NCBI RefSeq assembly: GCF_004766315.1
Contig: NZ_PVSN01000003.1
Span: forward strand, 1-64,000
Direction: 5' to 3'
Length of the DNA stretch: 64,000 nucleotides
Origin: Weissella confusa
GTDB taxonomy: Bacteria > Bacillota > Bacilli > Lactobacillales > Lactobacillaceae
Shown here: one piece after another, positions 42,073-50,435 of the stretch
How positions within the stretch are numbered: position 1 is the first letter of the stretch
Layout of the letters: each line of letters opens with the position of its first letter
The notes under the pieces: model-generated
What the model saw: only the letters and a program-made list of their open reading frames with translations
Told to the model about the DNA's origin: nothing
Databases searched by the model: none
Position numbers and translations under genes: made by a program

Positions 42073-43839
42073 ATGGATCGTGGACAAAACGTTGAAACGG
42101 AAGCATTTCAACGACCAGAAAAGTTTGATATGAAGGCATTTATGCGTTTGATTCGTCAAACAAAACCAGCCTATTGGCAACTAGGACTGGGCCTAGGATT
42201 AGGCGTGATTGCGACGGGCATTCAGTTGGCCGTGCCACATTTTGCGGGTGATTTGATTAACGGGTTTGGTAAGTCGATTGATAAAACATTGCTCGTCAGT
42301 GTGATTGGTATGTTTATCTTGAGCGCGGTAATTAGCGCCTTATCAGGAACTGTTTTGGGAATCTTTGGCGAAAACGTGGTTAGTCGTTTGCGTAATACCT
42401 TGTGGGACAAACTAATTCGTTTGCGCGTCACCTATTTTGATGAAACCAAAGCGGGCGAAATGACGTCGCGTTTGATTAATGATTCAACGCAAATTAAAGA
42501 CTTATTGGCAAACTCATTCCCTCGTATGATTACGTCTTTGCTAACAGTGGTGGGTGCGTTGACGCTGATGGTCTTGAAGGACTGGCGCATGACGGAGATT
42601 ATGGCATTGGCAATTCCGTTGGTGATGTTGGTGATGTTGCCAGTGATGCGCCAATCACACAAGGTTGGTCGTGATCGTCAAAATTCATTAGCTGACTTTA
42701 ATGGCGCAGCCGGTGAGACGCTAAGCGAAATTCGTTTGGTGAAGTCATCTAACGCGGAACCGTTTGAAACGGAAAAGGGCCACACAACGATCCAATCTTT
42801 GTACAAGATTGGCTTGCGTGAAGCCGTGTATGATTCCGTGGCCGGTCCATTGATGACGGCGGTTATGATGGGATTATTTGTTGGTGTATTGGCCTATGGT
42901 GCTCACCGTGTGTCACAAGGCACGATGACGATGGGAACGATGTTCTCATTCTTGATGTACCTATTCCAATTGCTGGGCCCATCAGCAACGCTGGGTCAAT
43001 TCTTCTCAGATTTGGCTAAGGCCAGTGGTTCGACAGAACGTGTTCAAGCCTTGTTGGCAGAGCCTGAAGAAGATTTGACGTCTGGTGTCGACGTTGATGT
43101 TGAAGGACAAACGTTGGCGATGAACCATGTTGATTTTGCCTATGATGACAGCAAGAACATCTTGAGCGACGTATCGTTTGAGGCTCAACCAAATACAGTT
43201 GTAGCGTTTGCTGGACCTTCAGGTGGTGGTAAGTCAACCATCTTTAGTTTGCTTGAGCGTTACTACATGCCAACGGCTGGTGAAATCATGATTGGTAGTC
43301 ATGATGTGGCGGATGTGAATTTGGCTAATTGGCGTGAACAAATTGGGTTCGTTAGCCAGGATTCAGCGATTATGGCTGGAACCATCCGCCATAATTTGAC
43401 GTATGGTCTAACGGGTGATTACTCAGATGATGATTTGTGGCGTGTGTTGGGACTAGCATTTGCTGAAAAGTTCGTGCGTGACATGCCAGCTGGCCTGGAC
43501 ACTGAAGTTGGTGAACGTGGTGTTAAGGTGTCTGGTGGACAACGTCAACGTTTGGCAATCGCGCGTGCGTTCTTGCGTAATCCAAAGATTTTGATGTTGG
43601 ATGAAGCGACGGCAAGTTTGGATTCAGAATCTGAAGCAATGGTGCAAAAGGCTTTGGAATCTTTGATGAAGGGTCGCACGACGTTGGTGATTGCACACCG
43701 TTTGAGCACAATTGTAGATGCCGACAAGATTTACTTTATCGAACATGGGACGGTAAGTGGCGCTGGTACGCACAAGGAATTTGTTGCCAACCACGACTTG
43801 TATCGTGAGTACGTTGATACACAATTCAATCAAGATTAA
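42073..43839 (+). CDS. ABC multidrug exporter (LmrA/BmrA-type half transporter)
   Basis: This 588-residue protein has an N-terminal ABC type-1 membrane domain (six helices, about 35-320) and a C-terminal ATPase: Walker A GPSGGGKST, Q-loop GFVSQDSAIMAGTI, signature VSGGQRQRLAIA, Walker B ILMLDEATASLD and H-loop IAHRLST. It forms a homodimer that exports hydrophobic compounds. It is co-transcribed with the MarR gene upstream. Confidence 0.92.
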   Translation: MDRGQNVETEAFQRPEKFDMKAFMRLIRQTKPAYWQLGLGLGLGVIATGIQLAVPHFAGDLINGFGKSIDKTLLVSVIGMFILSAVISALSGTVLGIFGENVVSRLRNTLWDKLIRLRVTYFDETKAGEMTSRLINDSTQIKDLLANSFPRMITSLLTVVGALTLMVLKDWRMTEIMALAIPLVMLVMLPVMRQSHKVGRDRQNSLADFNGAAGETLSEIRLVKSSNAEPFETEKGHTTIQSLYKIGLREAVYDSVAGPLMTAVMMGLFVGVLAYGAHRVSQGTMTMGTMFSFLMYLFQLLGPSATLGQFFSDLAKASGSTERVQALLAEPEEDLTSGVDVDVEGQTLAMNHVDFAYDDSKNILSDVSFEAQPNTVVAFAGPSGGGKSTIFSLLERYYMPTAGEIMIGSHDVADVNLANWREQIGFVSQDSAIMAGTIRHNLTYGLTGDYSDDDLWRVLGLAFAEKFVRDMPAGLDTEVGERGVKVSGGQRQRLAIARAFLRNPKILMLDEATASLDSESEAMVQKALESLMKGRTTLVIAHRLSTIVDADKIYFIEHGTVSGAGTHKEFVANHDLYREYVDTQFNQD

Positions 43840-43852
43840 TATGATTTTGCAG

Positions 43853-43880
43853 GCGGGTGTAGATGATTACACTCACTTTT
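43853..43880 (+). terminator. Rho-independent terminator
   Basis: GGGTGTA and TACACTC (one wobble) with a T5 tract, after the exporter. Confidence 0.6.
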
Positions 43881-43896
43881 TGTTTCATGTGGAACA
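43881..43896. promoter_or_regulatory. parS-like site
   Basis: TGTTTCATGTGGAACA has one mismatch to the consensus read on the opposite strand. It is intergenic. Confidence 0.6.
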
Positions 43897-44017
43897 AAAT
43901 TAGTTAACTTAGGTATCTTTTATTGTGGACGACTTTTTCCTTTCGCTCTTGAATAAAAGTAAGTAACGGTTATAATAAATACTCGTGTGAGATTTATATT
44001 TGTGAGAGGTTTGAATA

Positions 44018-44221
44018 ATGCAAGAGATGAAGTATGTGATGTCAGCAAAGGCGTCAGCTATTGCCGCTATCGTAACGATTGCTGTGTTTGCAGCATTGAT
44101 GTTGCTATTTAGCGCTGAGGGCAACGCCTCAACGTGGGAAGTTGAGTTAGATGTTGTTCTAGCCGTTGTTGCTTTGTTGGCCGTAGGCGTCGGTACAGTC
44201 GCTTTTGGTTTTAAGAAGTAA
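44018..44221 (+). CDS. Small two-pass membrane protein
   Basis: This 67-residue protein has hydrophobic segments at about 11-32 and 44-63, separated by a short polar loop (SAEGNASTWEVE). GAGAGG lies upstream. No family recognised; it stands alone. Confidence 0.6.
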   Translation: MQEMKYVMSAKASAIAAIVTIAVFAALMLLFSAEGNASTWEVELDVVLAVVALLAVGVGTVAFGFKK

Positions 44222-44305
44222 TCATATATCAATATCGTTGGGTGGTTGGTGAGAGAACCACCTGACGAGCAAGAAATCATTCAATTGAATCATTCCTTAC
44301 AGACA

Positions 44306-44342
44306 AAAACGCCCCTAACTTTTCAGTTAGGGGCGTTTTGTT
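44306..44342. terminator. Terminator after the aldo/keto reductase (bidirectional)
   Basis: AACGCCCCTAACT pairs with AGTTAGGGGCGTT, with T/A tracts. Confidence 0.85.
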
Positions 44343-44350
44343 ATGCATAA

Positions 44351-45208
44351 TTAGAAGTTTGTCTTGTCAGCGTCGTTGTGCGTACCAGCAACACCTTCAA
44401 GCTTGTCCAACGTTGCCATGTCTTCAGCAGACAACTCAAAGTCAAAGAGTTGACCGTTTTCAACGATACGCTCCTTGTGCGTTGACTTTGGCAATGGCAA
44501 GAAGCCGTGTTGCAATGACCAGCGCAATGCAACTTGGGCAACTGACTTGTTGTACTTGTCGGCAACTTCTTGAATTGCAGCGACCGTCAACATCTTACCC
44601 GTTCCCAATGGTGAGTAAGCTTCAGTCAAAACGTTGTGGTCGTTGTTGAAGGCAACGATTTCGGCTTCCATGTCAGAAGGGTTAACGAACAATTGGTTAA
44701 CCATAGGCGTAACCTTAGCCGTCTTCAACAATTCTTCGAAGTGGTGTACTTGGAAGTTTGAGATACCGATTGCACGGACCTTACCAGCCTCGTAGGCTTC
44801 TTCCATCGCACGCCAAGTCTCAGCATTAGCTTCGGCCCAGTTTTCGCGGTTAGCCTTTGGGTTTGGCCAGTGGATCAAGTACAAGTCCAAGTACTCCAAG
44901 TCCAAGCGCTTCAACGTGTCTTCCAAAGCTTGCTTAGCTGACTCGTATCCGTGCATGTCGTTCCACAACTTTGACGTTACGAAGATATCTTCGCGGGCAA
45001 TGCCTGAATCCTTCAAAGCACGTCCGATTGATTCTTCGTTACCGTAAGCAGCGGCCGTATCGATGTGACGGTAGCCGGCAGCCAAAGCATCCAACGTGCT
45101 TTGGTAGGCCACATCACCATCAGGCGTTTGCCAAGTTCCGAATCCCACAACGGGGATCTTAACACCGTTTGAAAGCGTGTAAGTATCAGTCAATGATGAA
45201 ATAGTCAT
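44351..45208 (-). CDS. Aldo/keto reductase
   Basis: This is a 285-residue NADPH-dependent oxidoreductase. The catalytic tetrad positions are Asp in DTAAAYGNEE, Tyr in AYGNE, Lys in VTSKLWN and His in LIHWPNP. GISNFQVHHFEELL and the C-terminal LPKSTHKERIVEN (cofactor phosphate) are present. It is typical of the diketo-gluconate/glyoxal reductase group. TAGGAG lies upstream. It is divergent from a TetR regulator 170 bases away. Confidence 0.93.
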   Translation of the reverse strand: MTISSLTDTYTLSNGVKIPVVGFGTWQTPDGDVAYQSTLDALAAGYRHIDTAAAYGNEESIGRALKDSGIAREDIFVTSKLWNDMHGYESAKQALEDTLKRLDLEYLDLYLIHWPNPKANRENWAEANAETWRAMEEAYEAGKVRAIGISNFQVHHFEELLKTAKVTPMVNQLFVNPSDMEAEIVAFNNDHNVLTEAYSPLGTGKMLTVAAIQEVADKYNKSVAQVALRWSLQHGFLPLPKSTHKERIVENGQLFDFELSAEDMATLDKLEGVAGTHNDADKTNF

Positions 45209-45379
45209 TAAATTTCACACTCCTATTAAATTGATTAGGTGCATCGACGTGTAACGTTACTAAATAAAAATAAGTTACACAACTACTCCTTAATGATAAC
45301 AAAAATATTGAGAAGTTTAAAAAATTAGGCACTTTTTTAAGGTTCGGCTATAATAAACAACAGAACGGAGGTGAACGCC

Positions 45380-45964
45380 ATGGCGAAAGTGACGACAGAG
45401 TCCATTTTTGATGCCGCACGAGCAGTTCTCGACGAAAAGGGTTTTGAAAAGTCACGATTAGCTGACGTTGCCCGAAAGTTGGATATTACGCCGGCGGCTT
45501 TGTACAAGCATTTTGCGAATAAAGAGGCGCTTTTTGAAGCGATGAATACGGCTTGGCTGGAGCAAGTTGATGGTCCGGTTTGGGAAGCGAATGTTCGCGC
45601 ACCTGAAGAAGAGCGTGTCACAGCCTTGCACGATTGGTTGTGGTTGTTGGCATCACGTCGACGCGAAGGATTTAGCCGTGAGCCTGAGATGATGGCTTTT
45701 TACGAAGAACAATTGGCTAACCGAGATGTGTTGCTTGATCCACGTTTGCAGGATTTTGCGCTGGCCGTGGAAAACATCATGGCCTGGGATACATTCCGTA
45801 ATCAGCGTGGCATGACTATCATGCAGACATTTACATATTTCTATCACCCATTTTTTGCAGACAAGTGGGATGATAATTTGTTTAAAACATTGTTCGAAAC
45901 AACGTGGCAAGAAATCTTGCCAGTTGTGGAGCAAGGAATTGTCTTAAATGAAGAAGAAAATTGA
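45380..45964 (+). CDS. TetR-family transcriptional regulator
   Basis: This 194-residue protein has an N-terminal HTH (SRLADVARKLDITPAALYKHFANKEALFEAM) and a TetR-type ligand domain of unknown inducer. ATG 45380 has GGAGGTGA upstream; GTG 45371 is less likely. It may regulate the divergent aldo/keto reductase or the FetAB exporter downstream. Confidence 0.9.
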   Translation: MAKVTTESIFDAARAVLDEKGFEKSRLADVARKLDITPAALYKHFANKEALFEAMNTAWLEQVDGPVWEANVRAPEEERVTALHDWLWLLASRRREGFSREPEMMAFYEEQLANRDVLLDPRLQDFALAVENIMAWDTFRNQRGMTIMQTFTYFYHPFFADKWDDNLFKTLFETTWQEILPVVEQGIVLNEEEN

Positions 45965-45966
45965 TT

Positions 45967-46003
45967 AAAAAGCGTTGGTGCCAGGTGCATCGGCGCTTTT
46001 TGG
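45967..46003 (+). terminator. Rho-independent terminator
   Basis: AAAAAGCG…CGCTTTTT with an inner GGTGCC/GGTGCATC region. Confidence 0.6.
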
Positions 46004-46040
46004 TTTACAATGTCATTAGGTTTAATGTGGGGGGATAGTC

Positions 46041-46691
46041 ATGACAACGTTAGAATTGAAACATGTTAATTATCTGGTAGATGGCCGGACGATTTTGAAA
46101 GACTTAAATTTGAAGCTTTCATCTGGTGATTGGGTGACGGTAGTGGGGCCGTCAGGAACAGGTAAAAGTACACTATTGAAGATTATCGCTGGGCTGCAAG
46201 ATGCCACTGATGGTGAGGTCGTGTTGGATGATACCAGTACGACAACTATGCCAATCGGAACGGTGCGCCAACAAATTTCATACGCGACGCAATCGGCCCA
46301 ACTATTTGGTGAGACGGTGCGTGATAATTTAGATTTTCCGTTTTTGGTGCGCCAAGAAACGGTGAATGAAGCCACCCAACGTGATGGTTTGGTGAAGATG
46401 GGCTTGCCTGAGTCTTATCTTGATAAGGCAGTTTCAGAATTGTCAGGTGGTGAACGCCAACGTATTGGTGTGCTGCGCAATTTGCTATTTCCACCAAAGG
46501 TTTTGTTATTAGATGAAATTTCAACTGGTTTGGATAGTGAAACGAAGCAAGCAATTTGGCAAGCTATTCACGCTTTACATGACCGCGAGCATAACATTGT
46601 CTTGTCAGTCACGCACGATGAGCAAGAAATCGCTGAAGCACAAACTGTGTTGACGTTGCACGAGGGTGAGGGGGTGTTGACGCATGAATAG
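46041..46691 (+). CDS. fetA: FetA-type ABC ATPase (iron export)
   Basis: This 216-residue ATPase has Walker A GPSGTGKST, Q-loop ISYATQSAQLFGETV, signature LSGGERQRIG, Walker B VLLLDEISTGLD and SVTHD. Its partner FetB-type permease overlaps it by 8 bases, the diagnostic pair of the FetAB (YbbL/YbbM) system that exports iron and supports oxidative stress resistance in E. coli. Confidence 0.85.
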   Translation: MTTLELKHVNYLVDGRTILKDLNLKLSSGDWVTVVGPSGTGKSTLLKIIAGLQDATDGEVVLDDTSTTTMPIGTVRQQISYATQSAQLFGETVRDNLDFPFLVRQETVNEATQRDGLVKMGLPESYLDKAVSELSGGERQRIGVLRNLLFPPKVLLLDEISTGLDSETKQAIWQAIHALHDREHNIVLSVTHDEQEIAEAQTVLTLHEGEGVLTHE

Positions 46692-47460
46692 TCAAATTAA
46701 TGTTAGCAACTGGTCGCTCGCCCTTGCGTTTGTGTTAGTTGTTATCTCATCGGGGATTAGTTATCGTCAGAAATTAGGACTCGAAAAGGATACGATTATT
46801 TCGGTTGCCCGCGCGATTATCCAACTGATTATTGTTGGGTACCTATTGAAGTTTATCTTCAACTTGGATAACTGGTTGGTCACAATTGTGATGCAACTAT
46901 TCATTGTTTATAATGCTGCCCGCAATGGAAAGAAGCGTAGCCAAGGGATTCCTGGTGCGTTCTATATCTCTTGGTGGGGCTTGCTCCTATCAACGACAGT
47001 GACAATGAGTATCTTGGTTTTGACGGGCGTTCTGAAATTCGAACCTTATCAAATGATTCCAGTCACAGGTATGGTTGCCGGAAACTCAATGACGGCGGTC
47101 GGACTGGTTTATCGTAGTTTGAATCAACAATTCCGTGATCAACAAGGTCAAGTCTTTGAGCGTTTGGCCTTGGGTGGTTCGCCTAAGCTTGCTGCTAATA
47201 GCATTGTGCATGAGGCTATCCGTACTGGTATGCAACCAACAATTGATACGGTGCGTACGTATGGTTTGGTGTCATTGCCAGGTATGATGTCTGGTTTGAT
47301 TATGGCGGGTGTTGATCCAATTCACGCCATTAAGTATCAAATCATGGTTGTGTTCATGTTGCTTTCAGCGACCGGTATTTCATCCGTTTTTGCTAGTTTC
47401 ATGGCCTACCGCAAGTTCTTTAATGAACGTTGGCAACTACAATTGCCAGTTAAGAAGTAA
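46684..47460 (+). CDS. fetB: FetB-type membrane component (iron export)
   Basis: This 258-residue membrane protein has about seven hydrophobic segments and the UPF0014/FetB signatures IPVTGMVAGNSMTAVGLVYRSL, EAIRTGMQPTIDTVRTYGLVSLPGMMSGLIMAGVDP and IKYQIMVVFMLLSATGIS. It overlaps the ATPase gene. A terminator and a parS site follow. Confidence 0.9.
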   Translation: MNSQINVSNWSLALAFVLVVISSGISYRQKLGLEKDTIISVARAIIQLIIVGYLLKFIFNLDNWLVTIVMQLFIVYNAARNGKKRSQGIPGAFYISWWGLLLSTTVTMSILVLTGVLKFEPYQMIPVTGMVAGNSMTAVGLVYRSLNQQFRDQQGQVFERLALGGSPKLAANSIVHEAIRTGMQPTIDTVRTYGLVSLPGMMSGLIMAGVDPIHAIKYQIMVVFMLLSATGISSVFASFMAYRKFFNERWQLQLPVKK

Positions 47461-47461
47461 C

Positions 47462-47496
47462 AAAAAGCCTTCGAGAAATTTTTCTCGAAGGCTTTT
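47462..47496. terminator. Bidirectional terminator
   Basis: AAAAAGCCTTCGAGAAA pairs with TTTCTCGAAGGCTTTTT. Confidence 0.88.
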
Positions 47497-47512
47497 TGTT
47501 TCACGTGAAACA
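47497..47512. promoter_or_regulatory. parS site, exact consensus
   Basis: TGTTTCACGTGAAACA, the full palindromic consensus, lies between converging genes. Confidence 0.88.
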
Positions 47513-47517
47513 CGTGA

Positions 47518-48258
47518 TTAATCTTCAAATTTGAATGCGTTTAGGAAGTGCTTGATACGGTCAGTTGGCTCACTGAAGAACTCAGCTGGTGTACCATCAA
47601 ACACAATTTCACCATCTTCCAAGAACAACATGCGATCGGCTGCTTCACGTGCGAATTCCATGTTGTGTGTCACGATAATCATTGATTGGTCATCCTTTGC
47701 CAAACCATTCAAGACACGCAAAACTTGTGCTTCCAATTCAGGGTCCAAGGCAGAGGTTGGCTCATCAAGCAAAAGATAATCAGGTGACATCGCCAAAGCA
47801 CGGGCGATAGCAACACGTTGCGTTTGACCACCAGATAGTTGGTAAGGGTAACGATCAGCCGTGTTATCCAAATTAACAGCTTGTAGCAACTCGTGCGCCT
47901 TTGCGATTGCCTCGGCCTTGTTTTGCTTCAAGACGTGCACGGGCGCCTCAATAATGTTACCTAAGATTGTTAGGTGATCAAACATACGTGGTTGTTGGAA
48001 AACCATACCAGTCTTGCGACGAACCCAAAGCAACGTCTCAGTTGTGATTGGTTGGCTCAAATCAATCGTACGATCATCCAACGTGTACAAACCTGAATCG
48101 GGGTGCTCTAGCAGGTTAAGTGAGCGAAGCAACGTTGACTTACCTGAACCAGAAGGTCCGACAATAACCGTCGCTTCATGTGGATTGAACGTCACGTTGA
48201 TATCTTTTAGCGCATGGTGTTCAGCGTATTGCTTATCAATGTGTTCTAACTTCAACAT
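47518..48258 (-). CDS. Amino acid ABC transporter ATPase (GlnQ/TcyC-type)
   Basis: This 246-residue polar-amino-acid ATPase has Walker A GPSGSGKSTLLR, Q-loop GMVFQQPRMFDHLTILGN, signature LSGGQTQRVAIA, Walker B YLLLDEPTSALDPE and VTHNMEFA. It is co-transcribed with the permease gene upstream (6-base gap) and belongs to the attenuator-controlled operon. The substrate is probably cystine or another polar amino acid (see leader peptide). Confidence 0.9.
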   Translation of the reverse strand: MLKLEHIDKQYAEHHALKDINVTFNPHEATVIVGPSGSGKSTLLRSLNLLEHPDSGLYTLDDRTIDLSQPITTETLLWVRRKTGMVFQQPRMFDHLTILGNIIEAPVHVLKQNKAEAIAKAHELLQAVNLDNTADRYPYQLSGGQTQRVAIARALAMSPDYLLLDEPTSALDPELEAQVLRVLNGLAKDDQSMIIVTHNMEFAREAADRMLFLEDGEIVFDGTPAEFFSEPTDRIKHFLNAFKFED

Positions 48259-48264
48259 AATTAA

Positions 48265-48966
48265 TTACCCTTGTACCTTTACGAAACGATCAGCCCATCG
48301 TTGGATGTAGCGTTGTGGAATAGACAAAATTGAGACGAATAGTGCGTAAATTGCAGCGACTAGCAAGTACATTTGCAATGGTTCGAAGTTGGCAGCGGCC
48401 AATTGTTGTGAGAGGTAGAACATCTCGACAATCGTGACAACAGATGCCAATGACGTATCCTTAACCAAAGAAATGAATGAGTTTGCCAACGTTGGAATTG
48501 AAATACGAGCAGCTTGTGGCAGGATGATGCGCAAGAAAATTTGTGAATCAGTCATACCAAGCGCTGCACCAGCTTCGCGTTGTGTATCAGGAATTGATGA
48601 AATAGCGGCGCGGATTGCTTCTGAGGCGTATGCGGCCGTGTTCAATGACAATACCCAGATGGCAGCGGCCCATCCAGAAGGAGATAGCCAGCTAATACCC
48701 AGCTTAGGCAATCCATAGAAGACCACGAACAATTGGACCAACATTGGTGTTGAACGGAACAACCAAACGTAGAACCAAAGGATGAACTTCAAAATGCGCC
48801 AACCAATTGACTTGATACCGGTTGCGTGCGGTACGTATGAACGGAGCATCGCAACAATTGCCGCGATGATAACGGCGATGACAAATGAGATAAGTGCTAG
48901 AGGCACAGTGTACTTGATACCCGCCATAATCAATTGTGGGGCATACTTGGCAATAAATTCAAACAT
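48265..48966 (-). CDS. Amino acid ABC transporter permease (His/Glu/Gln/Arg family)
   Basis: This 233-residue membrane protein has the HEQRO-type signature (RSTPMLVQLFVVFYGLP; EAIRAAISSIPDTQREAGAALGMTDSQIFLRIILPQA). It is the first structural gene of a two-gene operon whose leader carries a small peptide and an attenuator. AAAGGGA lies upstream. No binding protein is in the operon; two candidates lie on the other strand. Confidence 0.9.
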   Translation of the reverse strand: MFEFIAKYAPQLIMAGIKYTVPLALISFVIAVIIAAIVAMLRSYVPHATGIKSIGWRILKFILWFYVWLFRSTPMLVQLFVVFYGLPKLGISWLSPSGWAAAIWVLSLNTAAYASEAIRAAISSIPDTQREAGAALGMTDSQIFLRIILPQAARISIPTLANSFISLVKDTSLASVVTIVEMFYLSQQLAAANFEPLQMYLLVAAIYALFVSILSIPQRYIQRWADRFVKVQG

Positions 48967-48993
48967 GAAGATTCCCTTTCTGAGGATGAGCGC

Positions 48994-49050
48994 AAAAAAG
49001 AGCGCGCCGACAGTTTCTGTGTGACACAGGAAAGGCCTAGCGCGCTCTTC
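48994..49050 (-). terminator. Attenuator terminator of the amino acid transporter operon
   Basis: In transcript sense GAAGAGCGCGC … GGCGCGCTCTTTTTT, enclosing a smaller hairpin (CTGTGTCACACAG). It lies between the leader peptide and the permease start. The 5' arm continues as CGCGCTAGGC, which can instead pair with GCCTAGCGCG inside the leader peptide coding region (plus-strand positions 49102-49111). Antiterminator and terminator are therefore mutually exclusive. Confidence 0.8.
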
Positions 49051-49088
49051 TTAACGGTTCATCGGAATGATAAGTTCACCAAAACGAC

Positions 49089-49151
49089 CTACCGCGAGTA
49101 ACGCGCTAGGCTGATGCAAGCAACATTAATTTGTGTGTTGATCGTCATCAT
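49089..49151 (-). CDS. Leader peptide of the amino acid transporter operon
   Basis: This is a 20-residue peptide, MMTINTQINVACISLARYSR, with a good upstream GGAAGGAAAG and stop TAG at 49089-49091. Codons 12-19 (Cys-Ile-Ser-Leu-Ala-Arg-Tyr-Ser) overlap the segment that can pair with the attenuator. Ribosome stalling there, for example at the single Cys codon, would decide termination. Classical leader peptides contain the amino acid they sense; here Cys, Arg or Tyr are candidates. It is too short for standard gene finders. Confidence 0.7.
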   Translation of the reverse strand: MMTINTQINVACISLARYSR

Positions 49152-49197
49152 GGTTAACTTTCCTTCCGTCTTTTTTAATTAGTCTTTGTTGTGTTTC

Positions 49198-49226
49198 ATT
49201 TTAGAGACATCACTGACTAAATGCAA
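49198..49226 (-). promoter_or_regulatory. Promoter of the attenuated operon
   Basis: On the minus strand TTGCAT (49226-49221), a 17-base spacer and TAAAAT (49203-49198). The leader peptide starts about 45 bases downstream. Confidence 0.6.
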
Positions 49227-49281
49227 GCGTTTTAGGATAAGAAATTCTCGGCGCTGAATTAAATAAACATTAAAAAGGTAT

Positions 49282-49311
49282 TTGACAACCATGGCAAAGT
49301 GGGTTTATGCT
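49282..49311 (+). promoter_or_regulatory. Promoter of the binding-protein gene
   Basis: TTGACA (49282-49287) and TATGCT (49306-49311) with 18 bases between, divergent from the operon promoter. Confidence 0.65.
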
Positions 49312-49346
49312 ATGCAACATACTTTTTGAAAGGGCGTAAGATAATT

Positions 49347-50163
49347 ATGCAAAAGCACAGCTTTAACGGGATTAAGCTAGTCGCAGCGGTATTTGCCGCA
49401 GGAACATTGTTGAGCGCCGGGGTGTGTAACCGCTAATGCGGATTCTACTAAGAACCTCGGCCTCCTTCACAAGGATCAACTGACTGTTGGTTTGGAAGGT
49501 ACGTATGCACCATATTCATACCGTACTGATTCAGGTAAGCTAACGGGAATTGATGTGGATATGGCCAAGGAAATTGGTAAGAAGATGGGAGTTAAGGTCG
49601 CCTTCGTACCAACAAAGTGGGATTCACTGGTTGCAGGTCTACAAGACCACAAATACGATATCATTTTGAATGATATGGGTGTGACGCCAGCACGTATGAA
49701 GGTGTTCCGTTATGGTTCGGAATACATTTATACTGGGGGAGTTGTCGTTACGAAGAAGGATTCAGGTATCAAGCAAGTTACTGATATCAAGGGCAAGAAG
49801 ACTGCTCAATCAGCAATTGGTAACTATGTGAAGTACGCCGAGAAGCTAGGATCTACAAATGTTGCTGTACCAGGATTTGCTGAAGCGATTGCCACGGTTG
49901 AAAACGGGCATGCAGACGCAACTTTGAATGATGCAGTAGCCTGGGGAGTTTACAAGAAGGCGCACCCTGATACGGATTTGATTGCCATCCCTTCACCATC
50001 AAAGTACATGCCTGCAACTGGGGCTGCACCTATGATGAACAAGAAGTCTGTTGCCCTTGATAAGGCAGTTACGAAGGCTGAGCACGAGCTTCGTAAGGAA
50101 GGCATGATGAAGAAGATTTCAGAAAAGTATTTGGATGCTGATTACAGTAATCCAATTAAGTAA
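49347..50163 (+). pseudogene. Amino acid ABC transporter substrate-binding protein, frameshifted in the signal peptide
   Basis: ATG 49347 opens a signal peptide (MQKHSFNGIKLVAAVFAAGTLLSAGV), but an extra base near 49421-49426 (GGGGTGTGTAACC) leads to TAA at 49434. The other frame continues as VTANADSTKNLG and LTVGLEGTYAPYSYRTDSGKLTGIDVDMAKEIGKKMGV to 50163, a full SBP_bac_3 protein. It is a close relative of the intact protein at 50436. Expected joined length is about 271 residues. As read, no secreted product would form. Confidence 0.85.
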
Positions 50164-50183
50164 GATTTAGCATTTGCAATTTA

Positions 50184-50229
50184 GGGATCGTTTTGGTTAT
50201 TATTTGAAAGTAACCGAAATGATTCCTTT
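50184..50229 (+). terminator. Rho-independent terminator
   Basis: GGATCGTTTTGGTTA and TAACCGAAATGATTCC form a long stem with wobble pairs, followed by TTTTT. Confidence 0.7.
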
Positions 50230-50298
50230 TTCGTTTGCGCAAATAAAAAGACGCGCATATACTCACTCAACAGAATAAAAGTTGAGGAAGTTAACGAT

Positions 50299-50421
50299 AT
50301 GATTGTTTCATCAGTTAATTATCGTAAGCGCTACTGGGCAATGCGACTCAATATTGCATTTACTGTGATGTTTGTGACGTATAGTTTGGGATCAACACTA
50401 ATGATAAATACAGCTATGTAG
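50299..50421 (+). CDS. Predicted 40-residue membrane peptide
   Basis: ATG 50299 has GAGGAAG eight bases upstream. The peptide starts MIVSSVNYRKRYWAMRL and has one hydrophobic segment at about 17-38 (NIAFTVMFVTYSLGSTLMI). It ends 14 bases before the next gene. A basic N-terminus followed by one membrane pass is typical of small membrane proteins. It could be an upstream coupled ORF for the binding protein; function unknown. Confidence 0.5.
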   Translation: MIVSSVNYRKRYWAMRLNIAFTVMFVTYSLGSTLMINTAM

Positions 50422-50435
50422 GCGAGGGTATAAGA

